A DNA stretch of 5,028 nt. Origin: an uncultured Pseudanabaenaceae cyanobacterium. Its GTDB lineage: Bacteria > Cyanobacteriota > Cyanobacteriia > PCC-9006 > JAAUQQ01. Of this stretch, positions 4,465 to 5,028 are shown piece after piece. The DNA is taken from NCBI GenBank assembly GCA_938015405.1, contig CALLPZ010000429.1, forward strand, positions 1-5,028, given 5' to 3'. Both the position numbers and the translations under genes were made by a program. Below the pieces are notes generated by a model. That model saw nothing but the letters and a program-made list of their open reading frames with translations, was not told the origin of the DNA and did not search any database. The first letter of the stretch is position 1; every line of letters starts with the position of its first letter.

Positions 4465-5028
4465 CTAGTAACGAATCTGCAAAGTCACCGAAGCCCGCAC
4501 ATCCTGTTCTCCTCCAATAACTGGAGAAGGGGCTGACGACGCTTCAGCGACATCAAAGCTCTGCAAGCGGCTCATGGGCACTGGACGCGGCGGAGCAGCT
4601 CCATTGATCTGCACACTGACAATTTCTTCTGCGTCAAAGCCTAGGGCATCTAGCACTGCATCAGCCTGGGCTTTCGCATCGCTGGTGGCTTCCCGCAGGG
4701 CCTGCTTTTGAGCCTTGGCAATGGCATCATCTTCAGCCACAAAGCTAATGCCATTGATGCGGGTTGAACCAGCCCGTACAGCCTCATCCATAATGCGTCC
4801 AGCCTGGCTATTGGGAACGCGGAAGCTAACGGTATTGGTTGCAGTAAAGCCCTGGAGAGTCTGCTCACCATCGTTGTAACGATAGCGGGGGTTGAGGCTA
4901 ATGCCGGTGGTTTCTAGCTTCTCAACCTTGCGCTTCTTGAGCAGGTCTACCACCGCATTAGAGCGCTTAGCAGCATCCGCTTGGGCCGCCTTGGCCGTTT
5001 TTCCCTGCACTTCAATGCCAAGGGTGAT
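4465..5028 (-). CDS. SIMPL domain (DUF541) protein, 5' end outside the window
   Basis: Member of the SIMPL/DUF541 family, typically exported proteins in Gram-negatives and cyanobacteria with no firmly assigned enzymatic role. Some relatives are linked to oxidative stress tolerance or to IRAK signalling, but that does not transfer safely here. The frame is open to the window edge, and 187 residues are visible, starting ITLGIEVQGKTAKAAQADA. Characteristic stretches are KRSNAVVDLLKKRKVEKLETT (21-41, numbered from the edge), GISLNPRYRY (42-51), GFTATNTVSFRV (60-71) and the C-terminal VRASVTLQIRY (177-187). A Pro/Ala/Ser-rich segment at 144-170 is probably a loop. Family members usually run to about 230-250 residues, so roughly 50 residues including the expected signal peptide lie beyond 5028. 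An internal GTG at 5010 is not the true start, because family-like sequence continues upstream of it. Confidence 0.88.
   Translation of the reverse strand: MTLGIEVQGKTAKAAQADAAKRSNAVVDLLKKRKVEKLETTGISLNPRYRYNDGEQTLQGFTATNTVSFRVPNSQAGRIMDEAVRAGSTRINGISFVAEDDAIAKAQKQALREATSDAKAQADAVLDALGFDAEEIVSVQINGAAPPRPVPMSRLQSFDVAEASSAPSPVIGGEQDVRASVTLQIRY

Noticed and set aside
1..5028. Mobile element, CRISPR array, defence system or prophage content
   Set aside because: No transposase, integrase, direct-repeat array, terminal inverted repeats or toxin/antitoxin-like genes were seen. All genes fit a housekeeping region with uniform base composition.

Overview
The window looks like chromosomal DNA of a cyanobacterium, probably filamentous or Leptolyngbya/Synechococcus-like. 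The evidence is the proteins, which match cyanobacterial-type MreB, MreC, MreD, Ssb, SIMPL and HAD sequences as I know those families, plus three copies of the cyanobacterial HIP1 octamer GCGATCGC. The genus is not determined. No mobile element, CRISPR array, tRNA or rRNA is visible.

Layout from left to right. A short non-coding leader (1-141) precedes a HAD-superfamily hydrolase gene on the plus strand. That gene converges on the mreBCD cell-shape cluster, which lies on the minus strand (mreB 3664-2618, mreC 2523-1720, mreD 1714-1043). A 15-bp perfect hairpin at 982-1018 sits between the two stop codons and can terminate transcription from both sides. mreC and mreD are separated by 5 bp. mreB and mreC are separated by 94 bp that contain several competing inverted repeats.

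A 318-bp divergent control region (3665-3982) lies between mreB (minus) and a short single-stranded DNA-binding protein gene, ssb (plus). It holds a good sigma70-like promoter candidate for mreB. On the ssb side it holds an AT-rich palindrome and a strong ribosome binding site that fits a five-codon mini-ORF better than it fits ssb. ssb converges on a SIMPL/DUF541 periplasmic-type protein gene (minus) whose 5' end lies outside the window. A second bidirectional-looking hairpin (4391-4424) separates that pair.

Functionally, MreB (actin-like filament), MreC (periplasmic scaffold) and MreD (integral membrane partner) form the elongation machinery that positions peptidoglycan synthesis. Ssb protects single-stranded DNA. 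The HAD and SIMPL proteins have no established link to either. This is mostly an ordinary housekeeping region. The points that deserve a second look are an unusual acidic insertion in MreD, the attenuator-like structure between mreB and mreC, the mini-ORF with a strong ribosome binding site upstream of ssb, and the reduced acidic tail of Ssb.
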